Source of the DNA: CAYGUK01 sp964352985
Lineage (GTDB): Bacteria; Pseudomonadota; Gammaproteobacteria; JAHCLG01
Direction of reading: 5' to 3'
DNA: 14,522 nt
NCBI GenBank assembly: GCA_964352985.1
Contig: CAYGUK010000099.1
Span: forward strand, 1 to 14,522
A model generated the notes under the pieces. It was given only the letters and a program-made list of their open reading frames with translations. It had not been told where the DNA came from and ran no database searches. Positions within the stretch are counted from its first letter, which is position 1; each line of letters begins with the position of its first letter. The translations under genes were made by a program, and so were the position numbers. This document shows positions 1 through 7,414 of this stretch, in pieces.

Positions 1-155
1 TTATTAATCTAGTATAAAATTGTTACTAATATACAAATATATACTTATATCAGTCTGAACGCCCCACGAAATTAAGCAATAACATACTGAAATTTATAAA
101 TTTTCCCATTATAGCTTGAAGTCCTTTGAGCTTATTTGAAACAATGATTCGATTG

Positions 156-213
156 TTATCCACAGATAAAGTCTTTATCCACAGAAATTGAGCGTGATTA
201 AAATTTATCAACA
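156..213 (+). promoter_or_regulatory. Cluster of DnaA boxes
   Basis: Two perfect copies of the strong DnaA box TTATCCACA lie in the same orientation at 156-164 and 175-183, with starts 19 bp apart. A one-mismatch relative, TTATCAACA, lies at 205-213. The flanking DNA is AT-rich. Such clusters occur at replication origins, at DnaA-titrating sites and in DnaA-regulated promoters. No dnaA, dnaN, gidA or rpmH gene is in view, so a claim of oriC is not supported. The boxes are seen directly; their role is inference. Confidence 0.55.
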
Positions 214-499
214 TATTTATTTTTCATTTGTAAACTTTTGTCTATCAACCTACAAGTTAACTGGATCTAAAACTCACTATTACTATTTAGAAAGAACAAG
301 TTAATCAATCTTTATATAATTATTTTCACATCTTGTTTGTATTTAGTTGACACAGAAAATATATCAGGTAATCTCTGTCATCCTGCTGATAAATAACTAG
401 GCTGATAACAACAAATCGTTAGGTCGTTTTCACACAATCCCGTAGGACATAACCCACATTGCACAAGGTCAATTTCCTAGGACATTTTAGGTCTTTTCC

Positions 500-528
500 T
501 TGTAGTTTGTAATCCAAAAATCTATTAT
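500..528 (+). promoter_or_regulatory. Predicted sigma-70 promoter of usp
   Basis: A -35 hexamer TTGTAG (500-505) and a -10 hexamer TATTAT (523-528) are separated by an ideal 17 bp. The expected transcript start near 535 would give a leader of about 60 nt before the usp start codon. This is prediction from consensus matching only. Confidence 0.45.
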
Positions 529-597
529 ATTTTGACTCCCCAAGCCGCATTTTAAAGGCAAATTAAAGCGCAACCACATCATCAGGAGTCGACTGTC

Positions 598-1056
598 ATG
601 GACAGAAATGGATATCGTCATGCACTATTAGTAACTAACTTGTTACCAGAAGATGAAGCAAGTATTGTCGAACAAGCTAACTCAATTAGACAAGCCTACT
701 TCAACATTAAACTATCATTGATTCACGTCATTACTAAAATTCCCACATTTTATTTTCAAGTACCATCAATCATTGACATTCAAGATAAAATGTTTGATGA
801 AGCAAAGATCAAAATTGCTAATTTAGCTAGCAAACTCAACATCAGCCAACATGATCAATGGGTCATGATTGGGTCACTTGAAAAAGAGGTCTTAATAATG
901 GCTGATAAACTTAACGTTGACTTAATCATCACTGGTGATAGTGATGATGAGTTATTACCTCCATTTCTCGGTGGCGGAGTCGTTAACCGTCTCATCCACC
1001 ATGCACATTGCAATGTTTTGTGTGTCCATGAATCAGATCGTGCGACATTAAATTAA
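598..1056 (+). CDS. Universal stress protein, UspA-like
   Basis: This 152-residue protein has the length and layout of a single-domain universal stress protein: an N-terminal strand (HALLVTNLL), a middle region, and the C-terminal strand-turn-helix-strand block LIITGDSDDE...NRLIHHAHCNVLCV. The family consists of small cytoplasmic dimers induced by starvation and other stresses. ATP-binding members carry G-x2-G-x9-G-S/T. Here the block reads G113-x2-D116-x9-G126-G127, so the second glycine and the S/T are lost and the protein probably does not bind ATP in the usual way, as in UspA itself. The start is well supported by AGGAG at 584-588, 9 nt upstream. The gene stands alone, with its own promoter and terminator. 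It lies outside the tRNA-borne element and looks like resident chromosome. The specific Usp subtype is not certain. Confidence 0.9.
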   Translation: MDRNGYRHALLVTNLLPEDEASIVEQANSIRQAYFNIKLSLIHVITKIPTFYFQVPSIIDIQDKMFDEAKIKIANLASKLNISQHDQWVMIGSLEKEVLIMADKLNVDLIITGDSDDELLPPFLGGGVVNRLIHHAHCNVLCVHESDRATLN

Positions 1057-1076
1057 TTAACTTATACATCACGCTT

Positions 1077-1115
1077 AAAGCCGCTACAGAACCTCTGATA
1101 CAGCGGCTTTTTTTT
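1077..1115 (+). terminator. Intrinsic terminator after usp
   Basis: A 9-bp GC-containing stem (AAAGCCGCT at 1077-1085 pairing with AGCGGCTTT at 1102-1110) is followed by an unbroken T run to about 1115. An inner CAGA/TCTG pairing strengthens the hairpin. It lies about 20 bp after the usp stop codon and separates usp from the tRNA gene. Confidence 0.9.
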
Positions 1116-1117
1116 CT

Positions 1118-1145
1118 TTGTATCTTCCACGAACTTCGATATACT
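1118..1145 (+). promoter_or_regulatory. Predicted promoter of tRNA-Leu
   Basis: A TTGTAT hexamer (1118-1123) and a near-perfect -10 TATACT (1140-1145) are 16 bp apart. A C-rich stretch follows the -10, which would suit a stable RNA promoter under stringent control. The predicted start near 1152 leaves a leader of about 30 nt before the mature tRNA. Prediction only. Confidence 0.45.
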
Positions 1146-1181
1146 TACGCCCTCTAAGATTTAAGTCTCGCCCAACAAAAT

Positions 1182-1265
1182 GCCGGAGTGGCGGAACTGG
1201 TAGACGCGCCGGATTCAAAATCCGGTGGTGGCAACACCGTGTCGGTTCGAGTCCGACCTTCGGTA
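1182..1265 (+). tRNA. tRNA-Leu, anticodon CAA
   Basis: The sequence folds as a class II (long variable arm) leucine tRNA. The acceptor GCCGGAG pairs with CTTCGGT (two G-T pairs). The D arm contains GGAACTGGTAGACGC. The anticodon stem GCCGGA/TCCGGT encloses loop TTCAAAA, giving anticodon CAA, which reads UUG. The variable arm is GGTGGCAACACC, and the T arm is GTCGG-TTCGAGT-CCGAC. The discriminator is A1265. No CCA follows (the next bases are TGT), so the 3' CCA would have to be added by the nucleotidyltransferase. The 3' two-thirds of this gene, from 1212 to 1265, are duplicated at 7683-7736, so the gene is the attachment site of an integrated element. The tRNA itself remains complete. Confidence 0.95.
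1212..1265 (+). repeat. attL copy within the tRNA-Leu 3' part
   Basis: This is the left member of a direct repeat whose right member is 7683-7736. Identity starts at the anticodon stem and stops exactly at the tRNA discriminator base. The two mismatches are C1238/A7709 and G1244/T7715; the latter breaks a T-stem pair in the right copy. The longest identical blocks are 1212-1237 and 1245-1265. Confidence 0.9.
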
Positions 1266-1309
1266 TGTCTTTTTAATCAAATACTTATCGCTCATTATTC
1301 AACTCTATT

Positions 1310-2008
1310 CTACTGCACCACAGAAAGCCTTGCGGATTTTTTGCGGGTTTTGAGTTCATCGATAGAGTTCGATGCTGGTTGTCTTTTTAAAATTGTTAAT
1401 GTTGGATAGCTTCCATTTTGCTGACACACTTTATTGGCTGCTTCATAAAGATTGCTTAATTCGGCAGTTGAATAGTGAGTAGTGATCCGTGAAGATTTGT
1501 GTCCTAACAAATCTTGTCTATCTTCAAAACTCACAACCGCAGCACGAAGTCTACGACCAAAAGTATGTTTCAAATCATGGACACGGACTTGCTCCAAGTT
1601 CGCTCGTTCACGCGCGTTCCTAAATCCATCTTGATTCATTTTCGTTAAACGCCTACCACGATAAGTAAGAACGAATTCTTTATGAACTCCACGCAAACGC
1701 TCTACAACTTGTCGAGCAATTTTATTAAGCACAATTAATCGCTCTTCCCTATTCTTCACGACGTGCTTTGGAACGATAAAAACTGAATCACCAGCTACAC
1801 CAGGTGTCGCAACTTCCCATTCCCATTTAAGTGCGCAAACTACTGCTTCACGACATCCTGTATTAACAGAAAATAATGCCATTTCACGTAGATGATCTGC
1901 GAGTTGTTTAAACAATGTTTCTTGCTCATCCCGACTCATAGGATAAGGTGCGTTTTTATCATGCTCTGGTAACAATTTTATTTTGGGTGCAACATCAATC
2001 CATGTCAT
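1310..2008 (-). pseudogene. Tyrosine recombinase (integrase), 5'-truncated
   Basis: The 232 residues cover the catalytic domain of a phage-type tyrosine integrase. Visible landmarks are R53 (TGCRE), the hairpin lysine candidate K85 (VVKNRE), the box II motif H144-D-L-K147, H170 in LLGHKSSRITTHY and the nucleophile Y179. Integrases of this kind are normally 320-400 residues, and the N-terminal core- and arm-binding domains are missing. In frame, a TGA lies immediately before the ATG, and the ISAs1 inverted repeat begins 5 bp further upstream, so the gene was cut there. Box II has lysine where most relatives have arginine; this may be normal for its subfamily. The gene points at the tRNA attachment site and its last codons overlap GC-rich direct repeats. 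It looks less AT-rich than the neighbouring cargo. Activity is unlikely without the missing domains. Confidence 0.85.
1331..1351 (+). repeat. Left-end GCGG direct repeats (possible integrase arm sites)
   Basis: TGCGGATTTT (1331-1340) and TGCGGGTTTT (1342-1351) are spaced 11 bp apart inside the last codons of the integrase. A very similar pair lies near the other end of the island at 7517-7538. Paired short repeats near both att sites are typical of arm-type integrase or excisionase binding sites, but no binding is shown. Confidence 0.4.
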
Positions 2009-2012
2009 TCAT

Positions 2013-2844
2013 AGGGCAATCGCATTTAAATAAAGAGGAAAATGCTTGATAGGTGATCGTGTTACTGATCTATTACTGCTTTTTAAGGGCAAAAAGATGA
2101 AGGGCACGACAATTCATAAATATTTTGGAGAAATAAAAGATCCGCGACTCGATCGCAGGAAGAAACATCCTTTAATTAACATAATATTTATCGCGGTATG
2201 TGCGATAATCTGTGGAGCAGAAGACTGGGTGTCGATAGAGCGATTTGCCAGCAAATTATTAACAAACAAGCTAACTATGTTATTTCACTGAAAGGGAATC
2301 AAGGCAATTTACACAATGATGTAAGACTTTATTTTGATTCCATTGAGCAATGGTCAATTAAATCATCCACTCATCACACACCACACGGTTGAAAAAGGCC
2401 ACGGTAGAATTGAAGAGCGCGACTATTGGACTGCGAAATTACCTGAAGGATTACAGAGTGATGGGTGGGCGGGTTTAAAAACCATCGCGAAGGTGTGCTC
2501 AAAGCGCACGATACAAGGTAAAACCAGTATTGAGCAGCGATATTATATTGATAGTATTCCTGCGAATAACATTCAAGATATGGCGAAGGCTATTCGCGAA
2601 CATTGGCAGGTAAAGAATAAACTACATTGGCGATTAGATGTTTCTTTTAATGAAGATAGATGGCGCTCTAAACAAGGCAATGCCGCGGCGAACATGGCAT
2701 TACTTAATAAAATGGCTTTAAACTTATTGAAGAACGAGACGACTGCTAAAGTAGCTGTTAAGAATCGCCGATTGATGGCTGGTTGGAATCAAAATTATTT
2801 AGAAACCGTTTTGACTGCTTTTAAAAATTAAATGCAATTGCCCT
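2013..2844 (+). mobile_element. ISAs1/H-repeat family element, internally deleted
   Basis: The element is bounded by imperfect terminal inverted repeats, AGGGCAATCGCATTTAA at 2013-2029 and its complement at 2828-2844 (16 of 17 matching). It is about 832 bp; intact members are about 1.2-1.3 kb. The flanking 10 bp (TGTCATTCAT on the left, GTGGTCGACC on the right) are not a target duplication. One flank has therefore been lost by deletion or recombination, in keeping with the integrase truncation on the left side. Confidence 0.85.
2097..2831 (+). pseudogene. ISAs1 family transposase, degenerate
   Basis: This is a broken DDE transposase of the H-repeat type. An N-terminal piece starts at ATG 2097, preceded by AAGGG, and reads MKGTTIHKYFGEIKDPRLDRR...GAEDWVSIE. 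At about 2241-2255 it jumps, with a frame change, into CQQIINKQANYVISLKGNQGNLHND. The intervening residues normally hold the first two catalytic aspartates, so roughly 400-480 bp are deleted. A second frameshift lies at about 2375-2392, after which the C-terminal third continues as VEKGHGRIEERDYW...HWQVKNKLHWRLDV...AGWNQNYLETVL. In the family the last block reads HW-x-x-E-N-x-LHW, with the catalytic glutamate. Here that position is lysine (QVKN). The gene is dead on three counts. Its TAA stop (2829-2831) lies inside the right inverted repeat. Confidence 0.88.
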
Positions 2845-2891
2845 GTGGTCGACCGTTTACTGATTTCCCTCTTACGATTAATTCAAATAAA

Positions 2892-3386
2892 ATGTTAATC
2901 GATGAATTCGCACAATTTTTATTAACTCAATACGAACTTAATGACACAGCACAACATCATTTGCGTGAATTTCATGAGATCATGAAAAATAGTCGCCTAG
3001 GGCTTTATCAAGAATGTTTGAGTACGACTAAAATCACCAAGTTCAAAGAATTAATTATTAATAAAAGTATTAGCACTATAAGAAGCGTACCCTATTATGA
3101 ATCAGGCGAAATCTTTCTAACTCGACTAGTGAGTTATCTTGGTGACACTTTCCAAATCCATGATCCAAGATACTATCCTCCTGATTATAAAGATAGCATT
3201 ATTGATATGGTAAACAATAAATTATTTTTCAGATCAGATACTGGCAACATCGCCCACGATTATCAAAAATTCATGAAATTTGCAGGCCTTTATTGGATGT
3301 CATGTACCCATCCTGATCAAAGCATGGAAATATTTTCTCCCGATCATTTTGAGCGCTATTATTCTAATTCTGTTATAAGTGAATAG
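2892..3386 (+). CDS. Hypothetical protein, island cargo
   Basis: I do not recognise this protein. The frame is open from 2832, but its first 13 nt lie in the right inverted repeat of the IS. The in-frame ATG at 2892 (MLIDEFAQFLLTQYEL...) is the more natural start and gives 164 residues. No clear Shine-Dalgarno sequence precedes either ATG, so the gene may have lost its original 5' end when the IS-linked rearrangement occurred. The product looks soluble, mostly helical and rich in charged and aromatic residues (for example DPRYYPPDYKDS and HFERYYSN), with no signal peptide or membrane segment. It converges on the SEC-C gene with a 50-bp gap. It could be a remnant of a larger gene. Confidence 0.55.
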   Translation: MLIDEFAQFLLTQYELNDTAQHHLREFHEIMKNSRLGLYQECLSTTKITKFKELIINKSISTIRSVPYYESGEIFLTRLVSYLGDTFQIHDPRYYPPDYKDSIIDMVNNKLFFRSDTGNIAHDYQKFMKFAGLYWMSCTHPDQSMEIFSPDHFERYYSNSVISE

Positions 3387-3436
3387 GAAAATAGTCTATT
3401 ACAATTTTTCACTCAATCAAGTTAATAATTAATGGT

Positions 3437-3994
3437 TTATCCCATAGCCTTATATTTCTCCTCAACTTCATCATTTGTTGGGATAGAAATAACATTTAAA
3501 TGGCAGTTACAACCATCAATATTAAATTGATAATCGGCAATTGGGCGGTTAATCTTTGAAAAATTTTCATCCTTTTTTTTAAGAAGATCTCTAATGAGAT
3601 CACTCAGTTCATCATTCAAAAACAAATATTTTTCTTTTGAAATTGCATTAATTAAAGAATTAAATCTTTCTTGTTTTCCATCTGAATCTAATATTGAAAA
3701 ATTCCACACTAAAATAACAAGAGCAATCACATCATGCTTTTCTTCATATGTAGTCGCTTTCAATAATAAATCTTCCGCATATTTAAATATGATAGCTGAC
3801 ATTTTTAAACTTCCCTTTTTTTTATTATTCACAGAAATAACTTTCTCATCTGGATGTTGCTCCTTAAAATCAATCATGAGTTGAAGTCCTAAATCCCTAC
3901 CACTTTGATCATAATTATAACAAGCAATACAGCATTTTTTAAATTTTTCCCCACTGCCACAAGGACAAAGAGCATTTCTACTAATTTTAGGCAT
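3437..3994 (-). CDS. SEC-C motif zinc-binding protein
   Basis: This 185-residue protein opens with a complete SEC-C motif, NALCPCGSGEKFKKCC, with C10, C12, C21 and C22 as zinc ligands. The motif was first known from the SecA C-terminus, where it binds zinc and SecB or ribosomes, and it occurs as a module in many accessory proteins. The remaining residues are helical and not recognised. A second cysteine cluster, C162-N-C164-H165, lies near the C-terminus. The start overlaps the end of the oxygenase gene by 8 nt (ATGCCTAA), and AAGGAG at 4005-4010 sits inside that gene, which strongly suggests translational coupling. The two products probably act together, for instance with the zinc module guiding the oxygenase to a target. 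That function is inference. Confidence 0.8.
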   Translation of the reverse strand: MPKISRNALCPCGSGEKFKKCCIACYNYDQSGRDLGLQLMIDFKEQHPDEKVISVNNKKKGSLKMSAIIFKYAEDLLLKATTYEEKHDVIALVILVWNFSILDSDGKQERFNSLINAISKEKYLFLNDELSDLIRDLLKKKDENFSKINRPIADYQFNIDGCNCHLNVISIPTNDEVEEKYKAMG

Positions 3995-6254
3995 AGCTTA
4001 CTGTCTCCTTATAATCTAGCGTTTTTAATGCTATTCTCACTTTATCAAATTCTTTTTTTTCTAGCTGATGAAGTTTGTTCGTTTTAGTGATGATTAATTT
4101 ATGTGGAGATCCTTTTCTTTCGGTATTATGTGTCAACCCAATATTCAACCCTTCTATTATTCGGTGGATATGTTTTCGTCTATCTTTCGCCAATGGCCAA
4201 ATTAATTTCGATTTATTAGATTTTAGAAATTTATTTAATTCTTTACAATCTTCACATTGGCATCTTGATGAAATTGAAATTCGCCAGTCGCCTTTTTTTC
4301 TCAAGCCTTTTTTATAGCATTTTTCTAAGTCTTTAGTGACATGAGAAACTAATTTATTGATATCGTAAAGCTTAGTGTTTTTAATTTTTGATCTGATCGA
4401 GTTCACAACTTCTATTAACGTTAGACTGGGATACAATTCTGAATTTTTTATAATACAAACGATTGCTTCATTAAACTTTTTTGGATTTTCTGCTATTATA
4501 CAGGCAGATAAATACTCTCTCATTTCAACATGACGAGTACGTTGATTGCTTATTAATTCCATCCTTGAATAATCTTCCAAACGTGTCACATTATCTTCTT
4601 CTATTCTTGTGAATTGGTATGCCAACAGCCATTGCAACAGATAATTATTCTCTTCTTCGAGTGAAACTATTTTTTTTACAAGCTGTGCGATCTTTTTACA
4701 TTGTGGAAAGTTATGATAATTGTCATCAACATCCCCCCAATTAGACAAGATAGTAATTAAAAATTTTTCACTATACTGTTTCTTCAACATATTAAAATAA
4801 TGAATATTACTCGCTTGTAAAATTTCTATATTAAATAAACTGAGCAATTCAAAAGCTAATGCTCTATTCTTTAGATTAATTGCTAATTGTAAAATGGTAT
4901 TTTTATCAAAACATGACGTGTTTCTCGGGAATTTTGGTAGCAATGTCCGTAAAATTTTTTGCAATTTTGTTTTATCATTTATATCTAACAATTCTTTCAA
5001 TAATTTATTAGCATCAACATCAAAACGAATCACATAATCATCATCATTTTTCCACATAATAACACCTGCACGGTGATACCATTTATCAAGCGTATTACCA
5101 TAGTTTCCCATAAAGCCTTCGTATTCTGTTTCATAGGGATTATATTCATCATTCGCTTTTGTCCAGCAAATATATTTATCTGATAAATAAAAATCATCGA
5201 ATTTAACTTTTTTATTGTTGCTGTCAAGCCAATGAGTTAAAGTGGTTTCCGTCATAATTAACTCATTTACATCAATCGCATCTTCAGATTGATCGTCATC
5301 ATACCAATAAGAATCATAACCGGTATTTTCATCACAATTCCAAGTTTCTTGCACATCGGCTAAGACTAAATAAATTGAATAATCCATTTTTTCAGCTATA
5401 GCTTTCAACGCCTCTGCACGCTGATGATCTCGGCCTTTTAAATTATTCCAAGAAAAACTTGCAGCAGTATAGTCATGGTCAAATAGGTATAAACACTTTT
5501 TCGCCTGCTCTCGTATGTGATCAAACTCTGATTGGATTGGACTGTTAAAATAATCCACTAAACTTTGTAGTAAGCTTATTGGAATATTATCGTTAATATT
5601 AGATTGAAGAATTTTATGCTGTCCATTTTTCAAACTAATATTATAAGTCAACGCAACACGATAGCCACTCGTCACCTTTTTAATTTCATGATAACAATCA
5701 GCATAAAAAGCGATGGAATTAATTTGATCAAGTGAAAATCGGCTTGATTGAAATTGTTTTTTCTCATCGTAATGCTCGACAATTAAATTTCCACCGCTAT
5801 GCTTTGATGGTAAAATAATAATTAACGTTGCAATCATATTATCACATTTTTCAGTGTCTCGATGCGGTTTGAAAAAATGGCCTTCACTATAAATTAACAT
5901 ATTATAAAAATTTGCTTTTAATTCAGATCTTTTTGGTAAACCTAAATTTTCCTTCATTGAATTAAGCATTGGTTTTAGTGTTTTATTCCAATGGCGCGTA
6001 TCTATGTTGATATTGTTTTTTGAAATTTCCCAACAACTTCTAACATTATCATCAAAAATTGTTTTATCTTTCCAACCAAATTTGGCTGGTTTTGCAACTG
6101 TTAACATTGATTTTACTTGTTTTTTGCTTAAAGGAAATTTAAGTTCCCCAATCGATTTTACTGCAACCGTTAAATCATCTAATTGCGCTGTTTGTTTACT
6201 CCAAAAAGTACCTGTGCTTTCTAAATCTTCTAATGCTTCTATGATTTCTTCCAT
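3987..6254 (-). CDS. Large 2OG-Fe(II) oxygenase
   Basis: The first 210 or so of 755 residues form a 2-oxoglutarate and iron dependent dioxygenase domain of the prolyl-4-hydroxylase type. H131-x-D133 (FKPHRDTEK) and H189 (CYHEI) are the iron triad, and R199 (SGYRVALTYN), ten residues on, is the 2OG carboxylate ligand. All are intact, so an active enzyme is plausible; such enzymes hydroxylate protein side chains or other substrates. The long remainder carries blocks such as LFDHDYTAASFSWNNLKGRD, MGNYGNTLDKWYHRAGVIMW and, near the C-terminus, C665-x-C667-x2-C670 with TERKGSPHKLIITKT. From memory, comparable large proteins occur in fungi and scattered bacteria, with unknown substrate. AAGGA at 6261-6265 is 6 nt before the ATG. 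The gene follows fic by 83 bp and overlaps the SEC-C gene. Confidence 0.85.
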   Translation of the reverse strand: MEEIIEALEDLESTGTFWSKQTAQLDDLTVAVKSIGELKFPLSKKQVKSMLTVAKPAKFGWKDKTIFDDNVRSCWEISKNNINIDTRHWNKTLKPMLNSMKENLGLPKRSELKANFYNMLIYSEGHFFKPHRDTEKCDNMIATLIIILPSKHSGGNLIVEHYDEKKQFQSSRFSLDQINSIAFYADCYHEIKKVTSGYRVALTYNISLKNGQHKILQSNINDNIPISLLQSLVDYFNSPIQSEFDHIREQAKKCLYLFDHDYTAASFSWNNLKGRDHQRAEALKAIAEKMDYSIYLVLADVQETWNCDENTGYDSYWYDDDQSEDAIDVNELIMTETTLTHWLDSNNKKVKFDDFYLSDKYICWTKANDEYNPYETEYEGFMGNYGNTLDKWYHRAGVIMWKNDDDYVIRFDVDANKLLKELLDINDKTKLQKILRTLLPKFPRNTSCFDKNTILQLAINLKNRALAFELLSLFNIEILQASNIHYFNMLKKQYSEKFLITILSNWGDVDDNYHNFPQCKKIAQLVKKIVSLEEENNYLLQWLLAYQFTRIEEDNVTRLEDYSRMELISNQRTRHVEMREYLSACIIAENPKKFNEAIVCIIKNSELYPSLTLIEVVNSIRSKIKNTKLYDINKLVSHVTKDLEKCYKKGLRKKGDWRISISSRCQCEDCKELNKFLKSNKSKLIWPLAKDRRKHIHRIIEGLNIGLTHNTERKGSPHKLIITKTNKLHQLEKKEFDKVRIALKTLDYKETVSYA

Positions 6255-6337
6255 TGTTATTCCTTACGATTACTTGCAAATAAAATGTTTCTTTTCTAAT
6301 AGTCCAAGGCTATGTTAAATGTTTTCATCGCGTTAAT

Positions 6338-7375
6338 TTATTTTTCGATTAATTGATAATTTAAATTACTTGTTGCCCCAATACTCTTAACAATACCCTT
6401 ATCAATTAACCCCTTCAATTCTCTTTGTAGTGTTCGTCTATTTACGTTAGGATACATTTTTTCATATTGTGATATTGATAAACTCTTTTCATTCATCATA
6501 TAGTCGATTGCTAGTTTTTGCCGCTCTGTCAGTTGATATTCTTTAAATAAAATACTTTGTTGAATAACTTGTTTTCCTAACTCTTTAATTTCTTGTAATT
6601 GTTCGGCAAGTCCATGTGAAAAATAATCGAGCCACTTAGTCATATCCATATTTGATTCACGAACACTTTGGATCGCTTTGTAATAATCTACTCGATTTCT
6701 ATCGTAATATTCACTAATCGTAAACAACTTTTTAAAATCATAGCCATTTCGATAAAGACACAGTGTTGATAACAATCGTGCTGAGCGACCATTTCCATCT
6801 AAAAATGGATGAATATGAACAAGTTGAAACTGTGCTATTCCCGCCACCAAGACAGGATGGATGTCTTCAATTTGATTTAGCCAATCAATTAAAGCCTGCA
6901 TCATAGGTGAAATTTCATAAACAGGTGGTGGTGTGTATATCACTTCTTTTGTTTTTGAGTTCACTACATAGTTTTGAATTTTTCGGTAAAGGCCAGGCGT
7001 AGCAGAATTACCCCGCACATCTTGTACTAATTTTTTATGAATTTCACGGATCAATCCTTCCGTGATGGGTGCGCCATCACTGATATAATTTGATACTAAT
7101 TCAAATGCCTGACGATAATTCAACAATTCTTTTGCATCATCTGGATTAATATCTTCTAAAAGTTGTCCGTGCCATAATTGTTCTGACTCTTCTAATGTTA
7201 ATTGAGTACCTTCAATATGAGTCGTATAATGCGCCTCTAAAACTAATGCTTTATTTTGCATTTTTTCGAGCCATTCACTAGAAAAGTGAGCTGCCTCCAA
7301 AAATCCTCTCGCACGCTCAATGCTCGTTAATGCGATAGCAGTTTGGTTAGTAATGTTGAATTTTGGTTTAAACAT
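6338..7375 (-). CDS. Fic domain protein, class II, with C-terminal winged helix
   Basis: Fic proteins usually transfer AMP (or related groups) from nucleotides to hydroxyl groups of target proteins. The full catalytic signature HPFLDGNGRSAR lies at 189-200 of 345 residues, with catalytic H189, and the TPPP segment before it forms the usual flap. The inhibitory motif T51-x3-E55-G56 (TTHIEG) sits N-terminal to the core, which defines class II: the glutamate blocks ATP gamma-phosphate binding until released, so no separate antitoxin is needed. Residues from about 280 (LTERQKLAIDYM...NRRTLQRELKGLIDKGIV) form a winged-helix DNA-binding domain, a common arrangement in such proteins that could allow self-regulation. 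No Shine-Dalgarno precedes the ATG, and the predicted promoter leaves only about 5 nt of leader. The gene is complete and heads a leftward set with the oxygenase. Confidence 0.92.
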   Translation of the reverse strand: MFKPKFNITNQTAIALTSIERARGFLEAAHFSSEWLEKMQNKALVLEAHYTTHIEGTQLTLEESEQLWHGQLLEDINPDDAKELLNYRQAFELVSNYISDGAPITEGLIREIHKKLVQDVRGNSATPGLYRKIQNYVVNSKTKEVIYTPPPVYEISPMMQALIDWLNQIEDIHPVLVAGIAQFQLVHIHPFLDGNGRSARLLSTLCLYRNGYDFKKLFTISEYYDRNRVDYYKAIQSVRESNMDMTKWLDYFSHGLAEQLQEIKELGKQVIQQSILFKEYQLTERQKLAIDYMMNEKSLSISQYEKMYPNVNRRTLQRELKGLIDKGIVKSIGATSNLNYQLIEK

Positions 7376-7385
7376 ATCATAATCT

Positions 7386-7414
7386 GTTATACTTTAATTG
7401 AAGCATCTTACCAA
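7386..7414 (-). promoter_or_regulatory. Predicted promoter of fic, near-leaderless
   Basis: On the minus strand, TTGGTA (7409-7414) and TATAAC (7386-7391) are separated by exactly 17 bp. Transcription would begin near 7379-7380, only about 5 nt before the fic ATG at 7373-7375. The short repeat array starts at the base next to the -35, which makes this promoter a likely target of whatever binds the array. Confidence 0.45.

Larger units (their letters stand above)
1..597. other. Non-coding, AT-rich region upstream of usp
   Basis: No credible gene is visible in these 597 bases on either strand. The left part is very AT-rich and holds a small cluster of DnaA-box sequences between 156 and 213. 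The right part holds the promoter and ribosome binding site of the universal stress gene. A short word, TAGGACAT, occurs near 443 and again near 478, but I can attach no function to it. No tRNA, terminator or recognisable riboswitch was found. Confidence 0.6.

Noticed and set aside
1..597. Chromosomal replication origin
   Set aside because: There are only two perfect DnaA boxes, no dnaA, dnaN, gidA or rpmH gene is in view, and no clear unwinding-element repeats are visible.
1188..1409. 73-residue open frame across the tRNA
   Set aside because: It is a shadow of the tRNA-Leu gene and the reverse strand of the integrase 3' end.
6338..7375. Fic toxin with a separate small antitoxin gene
   Set aside because: No small gene is adjacent, and the inhibitory motif TTHIEG is inside the Fic protein itself.
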